A DNA stretch of 64,000 bases from Planctomycetota bacterium. GTDB lineage: Bacteria > Planctomycetota > UBA1135 > GCA-002686595. How positions within the stretch are numbered: the first letter of the stretch is position 1; each line of letters opens with the position of its first letter. Position numbers and translations under genes: made by a program. Below the pieces are notes generated by a model that worked only from the letters and a program-made list of their open reading frames with translations, made no database searches and was not told the DNA's origin. The stretch is from NCBI GenBank assembly GCA_016779225.1, contig JADHNZ010000007.1:1-64000 (forward strand). Reading direction: 5' to 3'. Of this stretch, positions 9,201 through 16,298 are shown in pieces.

Positions 9201-9384
9201 AGGCCGCCCCGCGGGTGCCGGAGGAGGGACCATCCAGGAGCAGGCGCCCCCCGCTCACGCGGGCAGCATCCACCAGGTTCAGCCCGGCGCTCGTGCTGAA
9301 GTCCGTATAGGTGATGTCGGCGCTGGCGGTCGCGGTGAGGGAGGTCGCGAGGCTGAGCAGGACGGGCAGGCGGAGGCGTTGCAT
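6226..9384 (-). CDS. Large exported protein: lectin-like domain, PQQ/sorbosone-dehydrogenase-like propeller, Cys-rich repeats
   Basis: 1,052 residues. A signal peptide (cleavage near TASA, about residue 22) precedes an L-type-lectin-like beta sandwich (about 25-230) and a fibronectin-like stretch (240-360). A beta-propeller resembling PQQ-dependent sugar dehydrogenases follows (about 515-885: GYRVEVVAEGF, LTGIDVDP, SHQISNLHFMPDGSL, LRNPFGGDYR). Then come two C/D-N-G-N-G or D-S-N-G-D-G-I-P-D-E-C calcium-type repeats (about 887-918). The last 134 residues (SLNSTGLGA to SNFSSAIELLLN) resemble a domain I recall at the ends of many planctomycete exported proteins. Likely extracellular or cell-surface and sugar-binding; oxidase activity is not proved by sequence. 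ATG 9384 follows a TAGATT box at 6 nt. Confidence 0.88.
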   Translation of the reverse strand: MQRLRLPVLLSLATSLTATASADITYTDFSTSAGLNLVDAARVSGGRLLLDGPSSGTRGAAWATTPQTLVDPWTSTFKAVLNPGGAGMAFIVQASSPTAIGNGGCAMGLDLIPWSISIELDTQVDFFCGSGLAADTVAPHVAVNQGTIAASLGVSSWVAPFDDGLEHMVRITYAPGSLQVYVDDLASPALTVVLDLAAALPAGVTQGWVGFTAARDGAAGTHEVLEWTFDEQAQSPSGNTPPATTVISEPGTNGQQVNPFDVHMETLPFSDTDAGDALSCSDYEIWQVSPPVRVWRAACKPLPTALHMHLGDGVFEGPLTGRGELDENTTYTLRARHRDSSGDPASEWGGWGERMFATGDWSQRFPLEVEDVLDNAPVDWLVDSTGQPASFPSFATGRRILLESPHPDLMLELAAGAGGAPSITNGPLLSHHEPVRVTIEAGSSPLSLPPTNLIFYDQECERAEVLLPGLSLASGATRVLWVASDGTTWNATSGPTQPSFNTLARGFDIPWLPMQEGYRVEVVAEGFTMPVNVAFVPNPGTAPDDILFYVTELYGAIRTVSNDGTVGTYASGLLNYTPSGAFPGDGEQGLTGIDVDPNSGDVYASMLYNVGGTRFPKVVRFTSVDGGRTAATQDTILDLAGEPQGQSHQISNLHFMPDGSLLVHNGDGFNASTGQNLNSARGKVLRILKNGSAYPLNPFFDPSDGLTDKDLVWSYGLRNPFGGDYRVSDGSQYCVENGPSVDRIMRIDGGVNYGWNGTNSSMSINALHTWAPAVGPVNIAFTQSAVFNGSGFPFGKMDHAFITESGPTYASGTQANGKRITEWVIDSNGDLAAGPLPFLEYTGTGRSTTVGLCAGPDGLYFTELYADGGNNPTQMGARVLRVYYEGFTDCNGNGLSDVCDIATGASSDSNGDGIPDECSCSPTTVCNGSLNSTGLGAAMTSTGGCTVASNDVAFEVTSLPTNQFGYLVCSQTTASVAVGQGILCLGAPIGRFNTSVQNSGANGRVSFAVDLTQPPGGVTFTAGATWTFQYWYRDNNPGPTSNFSSAIELLLN

Positions 9385-9390
9385 GCCTCA

Positions 9391-9396
9391 AATCTA
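9391..9396 (-). promoter_or_regulatory. TAGATT, candidate -10 box (leaderless)
   Basis: Read on the minus strand, TAGATT ends 6 nt before ATG 9384. Confidence 0.45.
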
Positions 9397-9565
9397 GCCT
9401 GCCTCGGGTCACGGCGCTGGCTTCCCGTGCGTCGGCGCGCCGCGGGGTCTTGTGGATCGCGCATTCTCGCCACTGCGCGTTTCACGGGGATGCAGTCCGG
9501 CCACACCTTGGGACCGCCAAGGGCTCCGTGTCTCGTCCTGGGCGCGGGAGAGGGCGCTCAGCGGC

Positions 9566-9579
9566 GGTCCTCGAGGACC
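9566..9579. other. 14-bp perfect palindrome, possible terminator of the barrel gene
   Basis: GGTCCTCGAGGACC is a perfect palindrome lying 36-49 nt past the stop of the minus-strand gene at 9615. It sits in a 230-bp gap and is flanked by further complementary GCGCTC/GAGC sequence. It could be a terminator stem or an operator; there is no T tract. Confidence 0.35.
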
Positions 9580-9614
9580 CGAGCGGCGCTGGATCGTGCT
9601 GCTGCTGGCGCCGT

Positions 9615-10673
9615 CTACAGGGACGCCCGCCAGCGCAGTCCCAGGTTGAGGTGCGCGGCGGGGCCGGGGCCGTCCAGGTCCTCCCACAGGGGCGCACCGA
9701 TGCTGAGCTCCAGCCGGTTGGTGGTGGCGGAGCCCGGGCCGGCAAGGTCGTAGGCCAGCCCGAGGCTTGCCTCCACGCGGTCGCCGCCCTGGCGGCCGTT
9801 GTCCTCGAGCGGGCTCGCGGTGGGATCCGCTCCAGGAGCCGCGCCGCGCACATCGCTCCAGCCGCTGGCCTGCACGCGGGCACTGCCGACCCAGCGATCG
9901 CCGAACGGGCGCGCCGCCCACGCATCGGCCGAGAGCGAGCGCTCACGAGCCCAGCCCGAGTCGTTCTTCTCGAGCGGCAGGGTTCCGCGCGCGCCGGCTC
10001 CCCAGCTCCAGGTGCCCTCCTGTCGGATCCAGGAGGCCGTCACCAGGCCCTGCCACGAGCCGCCGCCGAGCTGGAGCCAGTAGGGGAGGAGCGCGTCGGG
10101 CGTGCCGGACCAGGAGTCTCGGGCGTCATGCTCACCCGTGGGCGTGATCACTCCGGCGCCCACGATGAGCCGCTCGCCAAGGCGCTCGAACATGCGGACA
10201 TCCGCCAGGAGCTCGATGTCTCCCAGCCCGTGGGTGCTCGTCCGCCCCCTCTCCGCGTCCGTCGCCCAGCTCACGCGCCGTGTCTCCACCGGCACGACCG
10301 CGGACAGCGTCACATGGTCGCTGAGCCCGTAGCGTCCGTTGACGGCCCAGCGGCTCATGGAGGCGCGCCGGGCCTGGGACCAGGTGGCGATCTCATCCCT
10401 CGCATCCACGCGCTCTCGGCCGTCGCGCATGCCGCGGAAGCGCCGCAGGGACTGCTCGACGCTGAACGCGAGCTCGCCCGCTCTCATCATCCAGCCGCCC
10501 CCGAGGGCGCCGGCCGGCGGGAGGAGATCGATGCGCGAGCGCTCGAGGGGGAGTCCGACCTCGACGAGGTCCTCGATCACGAGGGCCGGGGCGTCCTGGT
10601 TGGAGACCTCCTCGGCGGCGGCACCCTCGACAGGGTCCTGGGGAAGTGCGAGCAGGAGCAGGAGCGACAGCAT
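9615..10673 (-). CDS. Predicted outer-membrane beta-barrel protein
   Basis: 352 residues with a short hydrophobic start (MLSLLLLLALPQ) as signal peptide. The rest is made of alternating-residue beta strands (for example YGLSDHVTLSAVVPVET, RLIVGAGVITPTGEHD, GLVTASWIRQEGTWSWGAGARG) and ends in HLNLGLRWRASL. The pattern fits outer-membrane transporter-like barrels of the phenol-degradation/MetA type, but I cannot place it in a family with certainty. Its ATG overlaps the stop of the upstream FmdB-type gene by 1 nt (TGATG), so the two are co-translated. Confidence 0.7.
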   Translation of the reverse strand: MLSLLLLLALPQDPVEGAAAEEVSNQDAPALVIEDLVEVGLPLERSRIDLLPPAGALGGGWMMRAGELAFSVEQSLRRFRGMRDGRERVDARDEIATWSQARRASMSRWAVNGRYGLSDHVTLSAVVPVETRRVSWATDAERGRTSTHGLGDIELLADVRMFERLGERLIVGAGVITPTGEHDARDSWSGTPDALLPYWLQLGGGSWQGLVTASWIRQEGTWSWGAGARGTLPLEKNDSGWARERSLSADAWAARPFGDRWVGSARVQASGWSDVRGAAPGADPTASPLEDNGRQGGDRVEASLGLAYDLAGPGSATTNRLELSIGAPLWEDLDGPGPAAHLNLGLRWRASL

Positions 10674-10894
10674 CAGTTCAGGGAGCAGGAGCCCGGGCCT
10701 CGTGGATCGCCGCAGGTCCCGCAGCCGCCCGGCCCCGAGGGCTCGGGAGCGGCGGCTCCGCGCGCCTGGAACGCGCTCAGCTGGCGCTCCGGGTCGGGGG
10801 CCTCACAGCGGGGGCAGTGAATCTGTTCTGCGCCGAGCACGAGCTCCTCGAAGGGATGCGCGCAGGCGGTGCAGACGAACTCACGAATGGGCAT
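10673..10894 (-). CDS. FmdB-family zinc-ribbon protein
   Basis: 73 residues. The N-terminus (MPIREFVCTACAHPFEELV) followed by CPRC near residue 27 is the FmdB zinc ribbon, in which two C-x-x-C pairs bind zinc. The tail adds a further Cys cluster (C-G-T-C-G-D) and ends SCSLN. FmdB proteins are called putative regulators by tradition, but their role is not established. It leads a two-gene unit with the barrel protein. The ATG at 10894 has a TAGACT box 6 nt before it. Confidence 0.85.
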   Translation of the reverse strand: MPIREFVCTACAHPFEELVLGAEQIHCPRCEAPDPERQLSAFQARGAAAPEPSGPGGCGTCGDPRGPGSCSLN

Positions 10895-10900
10895 GGGCGG

Positions 10901-10906
10901 AGTCTA
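10901..10906 (-). promoter_or_regulatory. TAGACT, candidate -10 box of the FmdB-type gene (leaderless)
   Basis: Read on the minus strand, TAGACT ends 6 nt before ATG 10894. Confidence 0.5.
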
Positions 10907-10990
10907 GCAGCCCCCCTGCGCGGATCCACGCCCCTACGGCCTCGTGTCGAGGCCTCTCATAGGAGCCTCTCGCCCGCGAGGTCTGGGGCG

Positions 10991-12877
10991 TCAGGACTGG
11001 CGCAGCTGCCGGTCGCCCAAGCGCTCGTCTCCGGTCGAACCGCCTCCTGCGTCCTTGGGCTCGGAGTCCGCCTCGTCAGCGTCCCACTCCTCGGAATCCC
11101 ACTCTTCTGAATCCCACTCCTCTTCGAGCACCCATTCGAGCTCGCTGCTCGACTCGCTGGCCGCGGTGGCCGTCGCGAGGGTGAGCATCAGCATCATCCC
11201 GCTCTGGTCCAGGGCGCCCAGCAGGGCCGTCGCGTTCACCGTCCAGGAGGCATCCATGGTGCCGAGGGTGACGAGGTCGTCCCCCTCGACCCGAGAGACC
11301 TGCAGCATGGCCTTGGCCCCCCGGCGCAGCTCGGGGAAGGTGGGCATGAGCATCCCGAGGTCTTCGCCGTCCTCCGTGGTCCGCAGGGCGTTGGCGATCG
11401 CCGCCATGCCCAGGCTCATCCACGGGTGCCCGTCGGCGAGGAGGACCGGGCTGTCCACGAAGATCATCGAGACGCTGCGGTCATCGGCCTCGAGCGCCTG
11501 CGCAGCCTCCACGAAGCGCGGGTTGCTCGCCAGCCCCGCACTGCCGCTGCGCGCCTCCTCGATGGCCGCGAGTGCGGCCTGCGGCGACAGCCCCAGGTAG
11601 AGGACGCCCTCATGGACGGCCCAGGTGGGCTCCACGGGGACGGGCAGGCCGGGGACCACGAGGCTGGTGTAGGTGAGGCCTCCTCGGGTGAACTCCTGCA
11701 TCCGCGGCTCGGCCTCGTCGCTGGCGAGCAGGGTGGCCAGGCCCGCGAGCTGGGTCATCAGCTCATCCAGCACCTCGCGCTCCCGCACCTCCAGCATGAG
11801 CACTCCCGAGGTGAGTGAGCTGCCTCCGGTCGACTCGGACAGGAACGCGCCAACGGTGGGTCCGAACGCGGCCAGGAGGTCGGCCTCCAGATCGAAGCCC
11901 GTCTCGGAGGCGAAGGCCTCGAACGGATCCTCGTACGGCACGCCCTGGGCCTCGAGCACCTCCTGCAGGGGCTCGAGGGCGAGGCGCAGGATCGCGCCCC
12001 ACTCCATGCGCCACGCCATGGCGACGGTGCAGTCCGCAGGAAACCGCGCGAGGACCTCAGGCGTGATGCCCTGCGCGGGCAGGGCGCCTCCCTCACGCAG
12101 GTCGCGCCCGTAGCCTCGGGTCCTGCTCGCAAGCCACCCGCGCTCGCCGTCGCTCCCGATCGCCATCGAGAGGTCACGGAGCCCCACGAGCGCGAGCTCT
12201 GCCGCGCCCAGCTGGATCTCCTGTCCGTCGCGCGCCGCCAGCTCGGTCATCAGCTTGCCCAGGCCCAGGGCGTCGAGGTGCAGGCTCATCTGGGCGGGAA
12301 CGCCGGGAGGCAGGTCGTCGGGCAGCTCTGCCCTGGCCGAGGGCGCCTCGGCTCCGAGCCCGAGCACCAGGCGGTCGTCCATGGACCCGAGCCCCAGGAA
12401 GGTGCCTAGGCCCAGCTCCAGCGGTCGCAGTCCGCTCGGTCGCTCAGGACCCACGGCCATGCCCGCGAGCTCGAGGAGCTGCGTCATGAACTCCGCCCGG
12501 GCTCGCGCGGTGGCAGGGTCCGGAGCGCCGAGCTCGAGGGAGGCGCGCAGCGGGAGCTCGCCCGAGCCGGCCTCGAGCGGTCCAACCGCGAGGCGCATGT
12601 CGGCCATGAGCAGGTCCATCGTCATTCCGGCCAGGCCCGCCGGGATGGCCTCGCCCTCACGCTCGGCCATGGTCTCGATCCACTGCGGCAGCAGCTCCAG
12701 CACGCGGCGGAGCCCCGCGTCCTTGGGGTGCGCCAGCATGGCCTCGACGGGAACATGCCGGAGCTCGAGCACCTCTTGGGGGAGGGGGGACGGGGAGAGG
12801 AGGCTGGCGAGGGCGAGGGAGGTCAGCATGGGAGAGGTCGGCGTCAGGCTTCGGAACGCGTGGCGCTCCGAGAGCAA
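10991..12877 (-). CDS. Exported protein of unknown function with Trp/acidic C-terminal repeat
   Basis: 628 residues from TTG 12877, or 612 from ATG 12829 (start of MLTSLALASLL). I prefer TTG because a TAGGGT box lies 6 nt before it and nothing like a ribosome site precedes 12829. A signal peptide ends near LPQEV. The body (about 40-580) is a mixed alpha/beta protein with repeated Leu/Gly segments and no motif I recognise. It faintly resembles exported proteins of the DUF3352 style, but this is a guess. The tail is EEEWDSEEWDSEEWDADE, a 5-6-residue repeat rich in Trp and acid, followed by a polar end. It stands alone between the FmdB gene and a kinase gene. Confidence 0.72.
   Translation of the reverse strand: MLSERHAFRSLTPTSPMLTSLALASLLSPSPLPQEVLELRHVPVEAMLAHPKDAGLRRVLELLPQWIETMAEREGEAIPAGLAGMTMDLLMADMRLAVGPLEAGSGELPLRASLELGAPDPATARARAEFMTQLLELAGMAVGPERPSGLRPLELGLGTFLGLGSMDDRLVLGLGAEAPSARAELPDDLPPGVPAQMSLHLDALGLGKLMTELAARDGQEIQLGAAELALVGLRDLSMAIGSDGERGWLASRTRGYGRDLREGGALPAQGITPEVLARFPADCTVAMAWRMEWGAILRLALEPLQEVLEAQGVPYEDPFEAFASETGFDLEADLLAAFGPTVGAFLSESTGGSSLTSGVLMLEVREREVLDELMTQLAGLATLLASDEAEPRMQEFTRGGLTYTSLVVPGLPVPVEPTWAVHEGVLYLGLSPQAALAAIEEARSGSAGLASNPRFVEAAQALEADDRSVSMIFVDSPVLLADGHPWMSLGMAAIANALRTTEDGEDLGMLMPTFPELRRGAKAMLQVSRVEGDDLVTLGTMDASWTVNATALLGALDQSGMMLMLTLATATAASESSSELEWVLEEEWDSEEWDSEEWDADEADSEPKDAGGGSTGDERLGDRQLRQS
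11078..11132 (-). repeat. Short tandem repeat encoding EEWDS units
   Basis: About three imperfect copies of a 15-18-nt unit built on aatcccactcctc encode the (E)EEWDS repeats at the C-terminus of the gene at 10991-12877. Slippage here could change tail length without a frameshift. Confidence 0.6.
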
Positions 12878-12883
12878 GCCTGG

Positions 12884-12889
12884 ACCCTA
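12884..12889 (-). promoter_or_regulatory. TAGGGT, candidate -10 box (leaderless, TTG start)
   Basis: Read on the minus strand, TAGGGT ends 6 nt before TTG 12877. It is the main reason for preferring that start over ATG 12829. Confidence 0.4.
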
Positions 12890-13054
12890 GTACGCCCGGG
12901 GGGGAGGGTTCTTCAGGGCCTCACAGCCAATTCCCGAGGGCCCACCGGAGCGCGCGTCTCCAATGCCTGGGAGGCCTCGACCCTCGCCCGATCCCGCGCG
13001 CGAAGCGCTCGGCCCTGCGCCTTCGGGGCGCGCCTCGGCGCCGCTCAGGGGCCT

Positions 13055-13867
13055 TCAGGGACGCCAGTCCACGGTCGGCATGGCGCGACCGCGGAGCCTC
13101 TCGGGCTGGCGGATCAGGCGGCGGATCACGGCCGCGCGAGCCGCGAGGGCCTGTCGCACGAAGCCCTCGCCCCGAACCGGGCGATCCTGGGCGGACCGCT
13201 CTGCCAGGTAGGCCTCCAGCCAGCGTGCGGCAGCGCGATCACCCGCCCAGTCCACCAGGTCGCTGAGCAGGCAGCCCGCGTCCCAGGCCGGCCCTCGGAG
13301 GCCCCACCCCGGTCCTCCGCGCCAGCAGTCGAGGAAGACGAGCTGGCGCGCCGAGCCCACGCGGTGCATGAGGTTGCGGACGAACAGGTCGCGGTGCACG
13401 AAGCCCAGGGCGTGCATGCGCGCGACCTCACGGGCCAGCTCCTCCAACACGGCGTCACGCACCTGCTCGGGCAGCAGGGGCCAGCGCTCCTCCAGCGGTG
13501 CGGCCTCCGCGAGCCGCGCCGCCCAAAGCCACTGTCCCCTCGGGAGCCCGCGCTCGATGCGTGCGACCGCCGCGAGCGGGCGCGGGACCTCGAACAGGTG
13601 CGCGGCGAGCCACTCCAGGTTCGCGGCCTCCCGCAGGCGAGGCAGGCCCTGGAACAGGCGCAGCCGCACGCCGTGTCGCAGGGAGGCCTTGCCCTTGAGG
13701 GCGCCCCCCTTGCGCCACGCCTCGTGGTCTCCGAGCACGCACGCCTCGGCCGTCTCGTGCGCCGGCTCCTTGCGAGCCACCTGCTGGCGCGCGGCCTCCC
13801 CGAGCTCGAGGGTGGAGGCGCACAGGCGCCAGAGGGCGCCGTCCGCCGCGCGCTGCCAGTGGATCAT
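13055..13867 (-). CDS. Lipopolysaccharide-kinase-like protein (WaaP/InaA type)
   Basis: 270 residues with a protein-kinase-like fold. An Arg/Lys-rich N-lobe (KGGALKGKASLRHGVRLRLF) leads to LREAANLEWL. The catalytic loop is HALGFVHRDLFVRNLM (His-Arg-Asp and Asn) and the metal-binding Asp is in LVFLDCWRGG. This matches the Kdo/heptose kinases that phosphorylate the LPS core in the cytoplasm. The substrate is inferred. Its ATG overlaps the stop of the upstream methyltransferase in an ATGA junction, so the two act as a pair, possibly in envelope sugar modification. Confidence 0.75.
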   Translation of the reverse strand: MIHWQRAADGALWRLCASTLELGEAARQQVARKEPAHETAEACVLGDHEAWRKGGALKGKASLRHGVRLRLFQGLPRLREAANLEWLAAHLFEVPRPLAAVARIERGLPRGQWLWAARLAEAAPLEERWPLLPEQVRDAVLEELAREVARMHALGFVHRDLFVRNLMHRVGSARQLVFLDCWRGGPGWGLRGPAWDAGCLLSDLVDWAGDRAAARWLEAYLAERSAQDRPVRGEGFVRQALAARAAVIRRLIRQPERLRGRAMPTVDWRP

Positions 13868-14517
13868 CGAGCGGCCTCGCGGCGCTCGAGGAGGGCCCAG
13901 CTCTGGGGGGACACGAAGCGCATGCTGAAGCGTCGCTCCACGAGGGTGAGCCCCGCCTCCTGAGCGAGCTCCCGGAGCTCGGCTGCGCGGATCGGCGTGC
14001 GGTGGTCGCTTCCGTGGCGGCGCCAGCCCCTGCGACGGCGGAGCGCGTGCCAGGAGGCGGCGTCCCAGTAGCTGATCGCGACCCAGCGTGTGCTGACCCG
14101 GGCGAGCTCCGTCAGCAGCGCGGCACGCTCCTCTCGGGGGGCGAGGTGGTGCAGCAGGCGGCAGCAGACCGCGAGGCTGCAGGAGCGGTCAGCCAGGGGG
14201 AGGGCGAACGCCGAGCCCTGCACGCGGGACGCGCCCTCGAGCTGCGCGAGCATCGAGGCGGAGATGTCCAGGGAGAGGATCGGTCGCTGCAGCCGCAGGA
14301 GGAGTGGCGCGAGGCGCCCGGCCCCCGACGGGGCGTCCAGGATCGGCTCGGGGCCGAGCGTGCGATTCCTCAGCAGCCGCGCGAGCAGCGCCGGATCGCG
14401 CCCCGCCGCCCGCCGGCTGCGGAAGCGCGCCGTCCGGTAGCGGGCGCCAGCCTCGTCACCGGCCCAGCGCCCGGCGAGGTCTCCGGCGGCCGTGGGGGTC
14501 GAGGTGGGCTGTCTCAC
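13864..14517 (-). CDS. SAM-dependent methyltransferase (class I)
   Basis: About 217 residues. The SAM-binding motif I is ILDAPSGAGRLAPLL, followed by an acidic turn (LSLDISASMLAQL), AFALPLADRSCSLAVCCRLLHHL (motif II region) and ISYWDAASWHALRRRRGWRRHG. This is the methyltransferase type-11 pattern; substrate unknown. GTG 14517 has GGAG 4 nt before it and a TAGAAT box 8 nt before it, so it is preferred; upstream sequence in frame is Arg/Ser-rich and non-coding in style. It is coupled to the WaaP-like kinase gene and diverges from the aldehyde dehydrogenase across a 323-bp gap. Confidence 0.8.
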   Translation of the reverse strand: MRQPTSTPTAAGDLAGRWAGDEAGARYRTARFRSRRAAGRDPALLARLLRNRTLGPEPILDAPSGAGRLAPLLLRLQRPILSLDISASMLAQLEGASRVQGSAFALPLADRSCSLAVCCRLLHHLAPREERAALLTELARVSTRWVAISYWDAASWHALRRRRGWRRHGSDHRTPIRAAELRELAQEAGLTLVERRFSMRFVSPQSWALLERREAAR

Positions 14518-14525
14518 GATGCTCC

Positions 14526-14531
14526 ATTCTA
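14526..14531 (-). promoter_or_regulatory. TAGAAT, candidate -10 box of the methyltransferase gene
   Basis: Read on the minus strand, TAGAAT (5 of 6 matches to TATAAT) ends 8 nt before GTG 14517. Confidence 0.5.
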
Positions 14532-14698
14532 ACTGGTGTCCAGAGTTCGATCGGCCACGGCTCGCCCGGCGTGTGAATCTCATGGTGGAGCGCGTGCTCC
14601 GGCGGACCTCCGGGTCCCCGGCTGCTCGAGGCTCCATCCCTTTGGAGAGGGAATGGGTTCATCGGGCGGTGCTGGCAGGCGCCGCGGAACCCAGACAA

Positions 14699-14730
14699 GG
14701 GACCCGCGACCGGGCATGGTTGCGGGTCCC
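14699..14730. ncRNA. Strong 13-bp hairpin, possible small RNA or regulatory element
   Basis: GGGACCCGCGACC (14699-14711) pairs with GGTTGCGGGTCCC (14718-14730) over 13 bp with one G-T wobble and a 6-nt GGGCAT loop. It lies between divergent genes, so it does not terminate either one. It could be an RNA element of an unannotated transcript or a cruciform/operator. Confidence 0.35.
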
Positions 14731-14828
14731 ACTCCATTTCGGGCTGCCCGGGGACGAAGCCGGCGCGCAAAGCCCCCGGGGCACGCCCCCAGGACCCCTC
14801 CGCGAGCGTCCCCGGCGAGGGTTGCCGG

Positions 14829-14834
14829 TACTCT
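14829..14834 (+). promoter_or_regulatory. TACTCT, candidate -10 box of the aldehyde dehydrogenase gene
   Basis: TACTCT ends 6 nt before ATG 14841; no Shine-Dalgarno sequence in between. Confidence 0.5.
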
Positions 14835-14840
14835 CCTGCC

Positions 14841-16274
14841 ATGCGGCAGCGCTACGGGTACTGGCTTGCGGGCCAGGAGGCGGACGAGGGAGCCTGGCTC
14901 GAGGTTCGGGACAAGTATGCGGGGGACCTGCTGACGGAGGTCGCCACGGCCTCGCCCGCCACGATCGAGCGGGCGATCCAGGCTGCCGGGCTCGCACGAG
15001 CCCCGCTGCGCCGACGCGCGTCGAGCGATCGCCGCGCGGTGCTGGACCACTGCGTGGAGCGCCTCCGCCAGCGGGCGGACGAGTTTGCCGACGCGCTCTG
15101 CGCCGAGGCCGGGAAGCCCATCCGCGACAGCCGCGGCGAGGTCGCTCGCCTGATCGAGACCTTCCAGGCGGCGGCCGAGGAGAGCGTGCGCATGGGGGCG
15201 GAGGGCGTCCCCCTCGACGGCAGCCCGCGGGCTCGCGGGTACCGCGGCTACCTCAAGCGCGTGCCCATAGGCGTCTGCTCGTTCATCGCGCCCTTCAACT
15301 TCCCCCTCAACCTCGTGGCCCACAAGGTCGCCCCGGCCCTCGCGGTCGGGTGCCCGTTCATCCTGAAGCCTGCCAGCGCGACCCCCGTGGGCGCGCTGCT
15401 GCTGGGCGAGGTCCTGGCCGAGACGGACCTCCCGCGCGGCAGCTGGTCGATCCTCCCGTGCAGCCGTGACGGCGCGGACCTGTTCACGGAGCACCCAGAC
15501 CTCGCCCTGCTCTCGTTCACGGGCTCCCCCGAGGTGGGCTGGGCCCTCAAGGCCCGCGCGGGAAAGAAGAAGGTGGTGCTGGAGCTGGGCGGCAACGCCG
15601 CTGTGATCGTCGACGAGGACGCGGACCTCGAGGACGCGGTCGAGCGCATCCTGGTCGGCGCGTTCTACCAGTCGGGCCAGAGCTGCATCGGGGTCCAGCG
15701 CATCCTCGTGCACGAGCGGGTGAACGAGGCGTTCAAGAGGCTGCTGGTCGAGCGGACGCGGCAGCTGGTCGTTGGGGACCCGCGACGCGAGGAGACCTTC
15801 GTTGGGCCGCTGATCAGCGAGCGCGACGCCCAGCGGCTCCAGGAGTGGATCGCCGAGGCCGAGGCCGCCGGCGGGCGCGTCCTGACCGGGGGCGGGCGGA
15901 GGGGAGCCTGCTTGGAGCCCACCCTCCTCGAGGCCGTGCCGCGAGAGCTCCGCATCTGCACCCAGGAGGCCTTCGGACCGGTGGCCGTCCTGTCGACCTT
16001 CGCCTCCTTCGACGAGGCCCTGGCCGAGGTGAACGACTCGGCGTTCGGCCTGCAGGCCGGGGTCTTCACCCGCGATCTCTACCGCGCCCAGCGGGCCTGG
16101 GATGAGCTCGAGGTCGGCGGCGTCGTGGTGGGGGATGTGCCCTCGTGGCGCGTGGACACCATGCCCTACGGCGGCGTGAAGGACTCCGGCCTCGGACGCG
16201 AGGGCGTGCGCTACGCCATGGAGGACATGACGGAGCCGCGACTGCTCGTCGTGCGCACGCCTCCCGGGGAGTGA
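14841..16274 (+). CDS. NAD(P)-dependent aldehyde dehydrogenase family protein
   Basis: 477 residues of the aldehyde dehydrogenase superfamily, oxidising an aldehyde to an acid in the cytoplasm. Family features in order: cofactor-binding FIAPFNFPLNLVAHKVAPALAVGCPFILKPAS, the SFTGSPEVG turn, the general-base Glu in VVLELGGNA, the catalytic Cys in YQSGQSCIGVQRI, TQEAFGPV and the C-terminal MPYGGVKDSGLGREG. The YxSGQSCIxVQR form resembles lactaldehyde/phosphonoacetaldehyde-type and glyceraldehyde-3-phosphate-type members, but the substrate cannot be told. Monocistronic and convergent with the tandem universal stress protein gene. Confidence 0.93.
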   Translation: MRQRYGYWLAGQEADEGAWLEVRDKYAGDLLTEVATASPATIERAIQAAGLARAPLRRRASSDRRAVLDHCVERLRQRADEFADALCAEAGKPIRDSRGEVARLIETFQAAAEESVRMGAEGVPLDGSPRARGYRGYLKRVPIGVCSFIAPFNFPLNLVAHKVAPALAVGCPFILKPASATPVGALLLGEVLAETDLPRGSWSILPCSRDGADLFTEHPDLALLSFTGSPEVGWALKARAGKKKVVLELGGNAAVIVDEDADLEDAVERILVGAFYQSGQSCIGVQRILVHERVNEAFKRLLVERTRQLVVGDPRREETFVGPLISERDAQRLQEWIAEAEAAGGRVLTGGGRRGACLEPTLLEAVPRELRICTQEAFGPVAVLSTFASFDEALAEVNDSAFGLQAGVFTRDLYRAQRAWDELEVGGVVVGDVPSWRVDTMPYGGVKDSGLGREGVRYAMEDMTEPRLLVVRTPPGE

Positions 16275-16289
16275 GGCCGCAGGACGGCC
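16275..16289. terminator. Hairpin between convergent genes
   Basis: GGCCG pairs with CGGCC (5 bp) around a 5-nt CAGGA loop, starting right after the aldehyde dehydrogenase stop codon. Confidence 0.4.
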
Positions 16290-16298
16290 GGGCGCGCA

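Larger units (their letters stand above)
14518..14840. other. 323-bp divergent intergenic region
   Basis: No gene is seen. The region holds a TAGAAT box for the left gene, a TACTCT box for the right gene, a strong hairpin at 14699-14730, and several small G/C inverted repeats. Confidence 0.5.
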
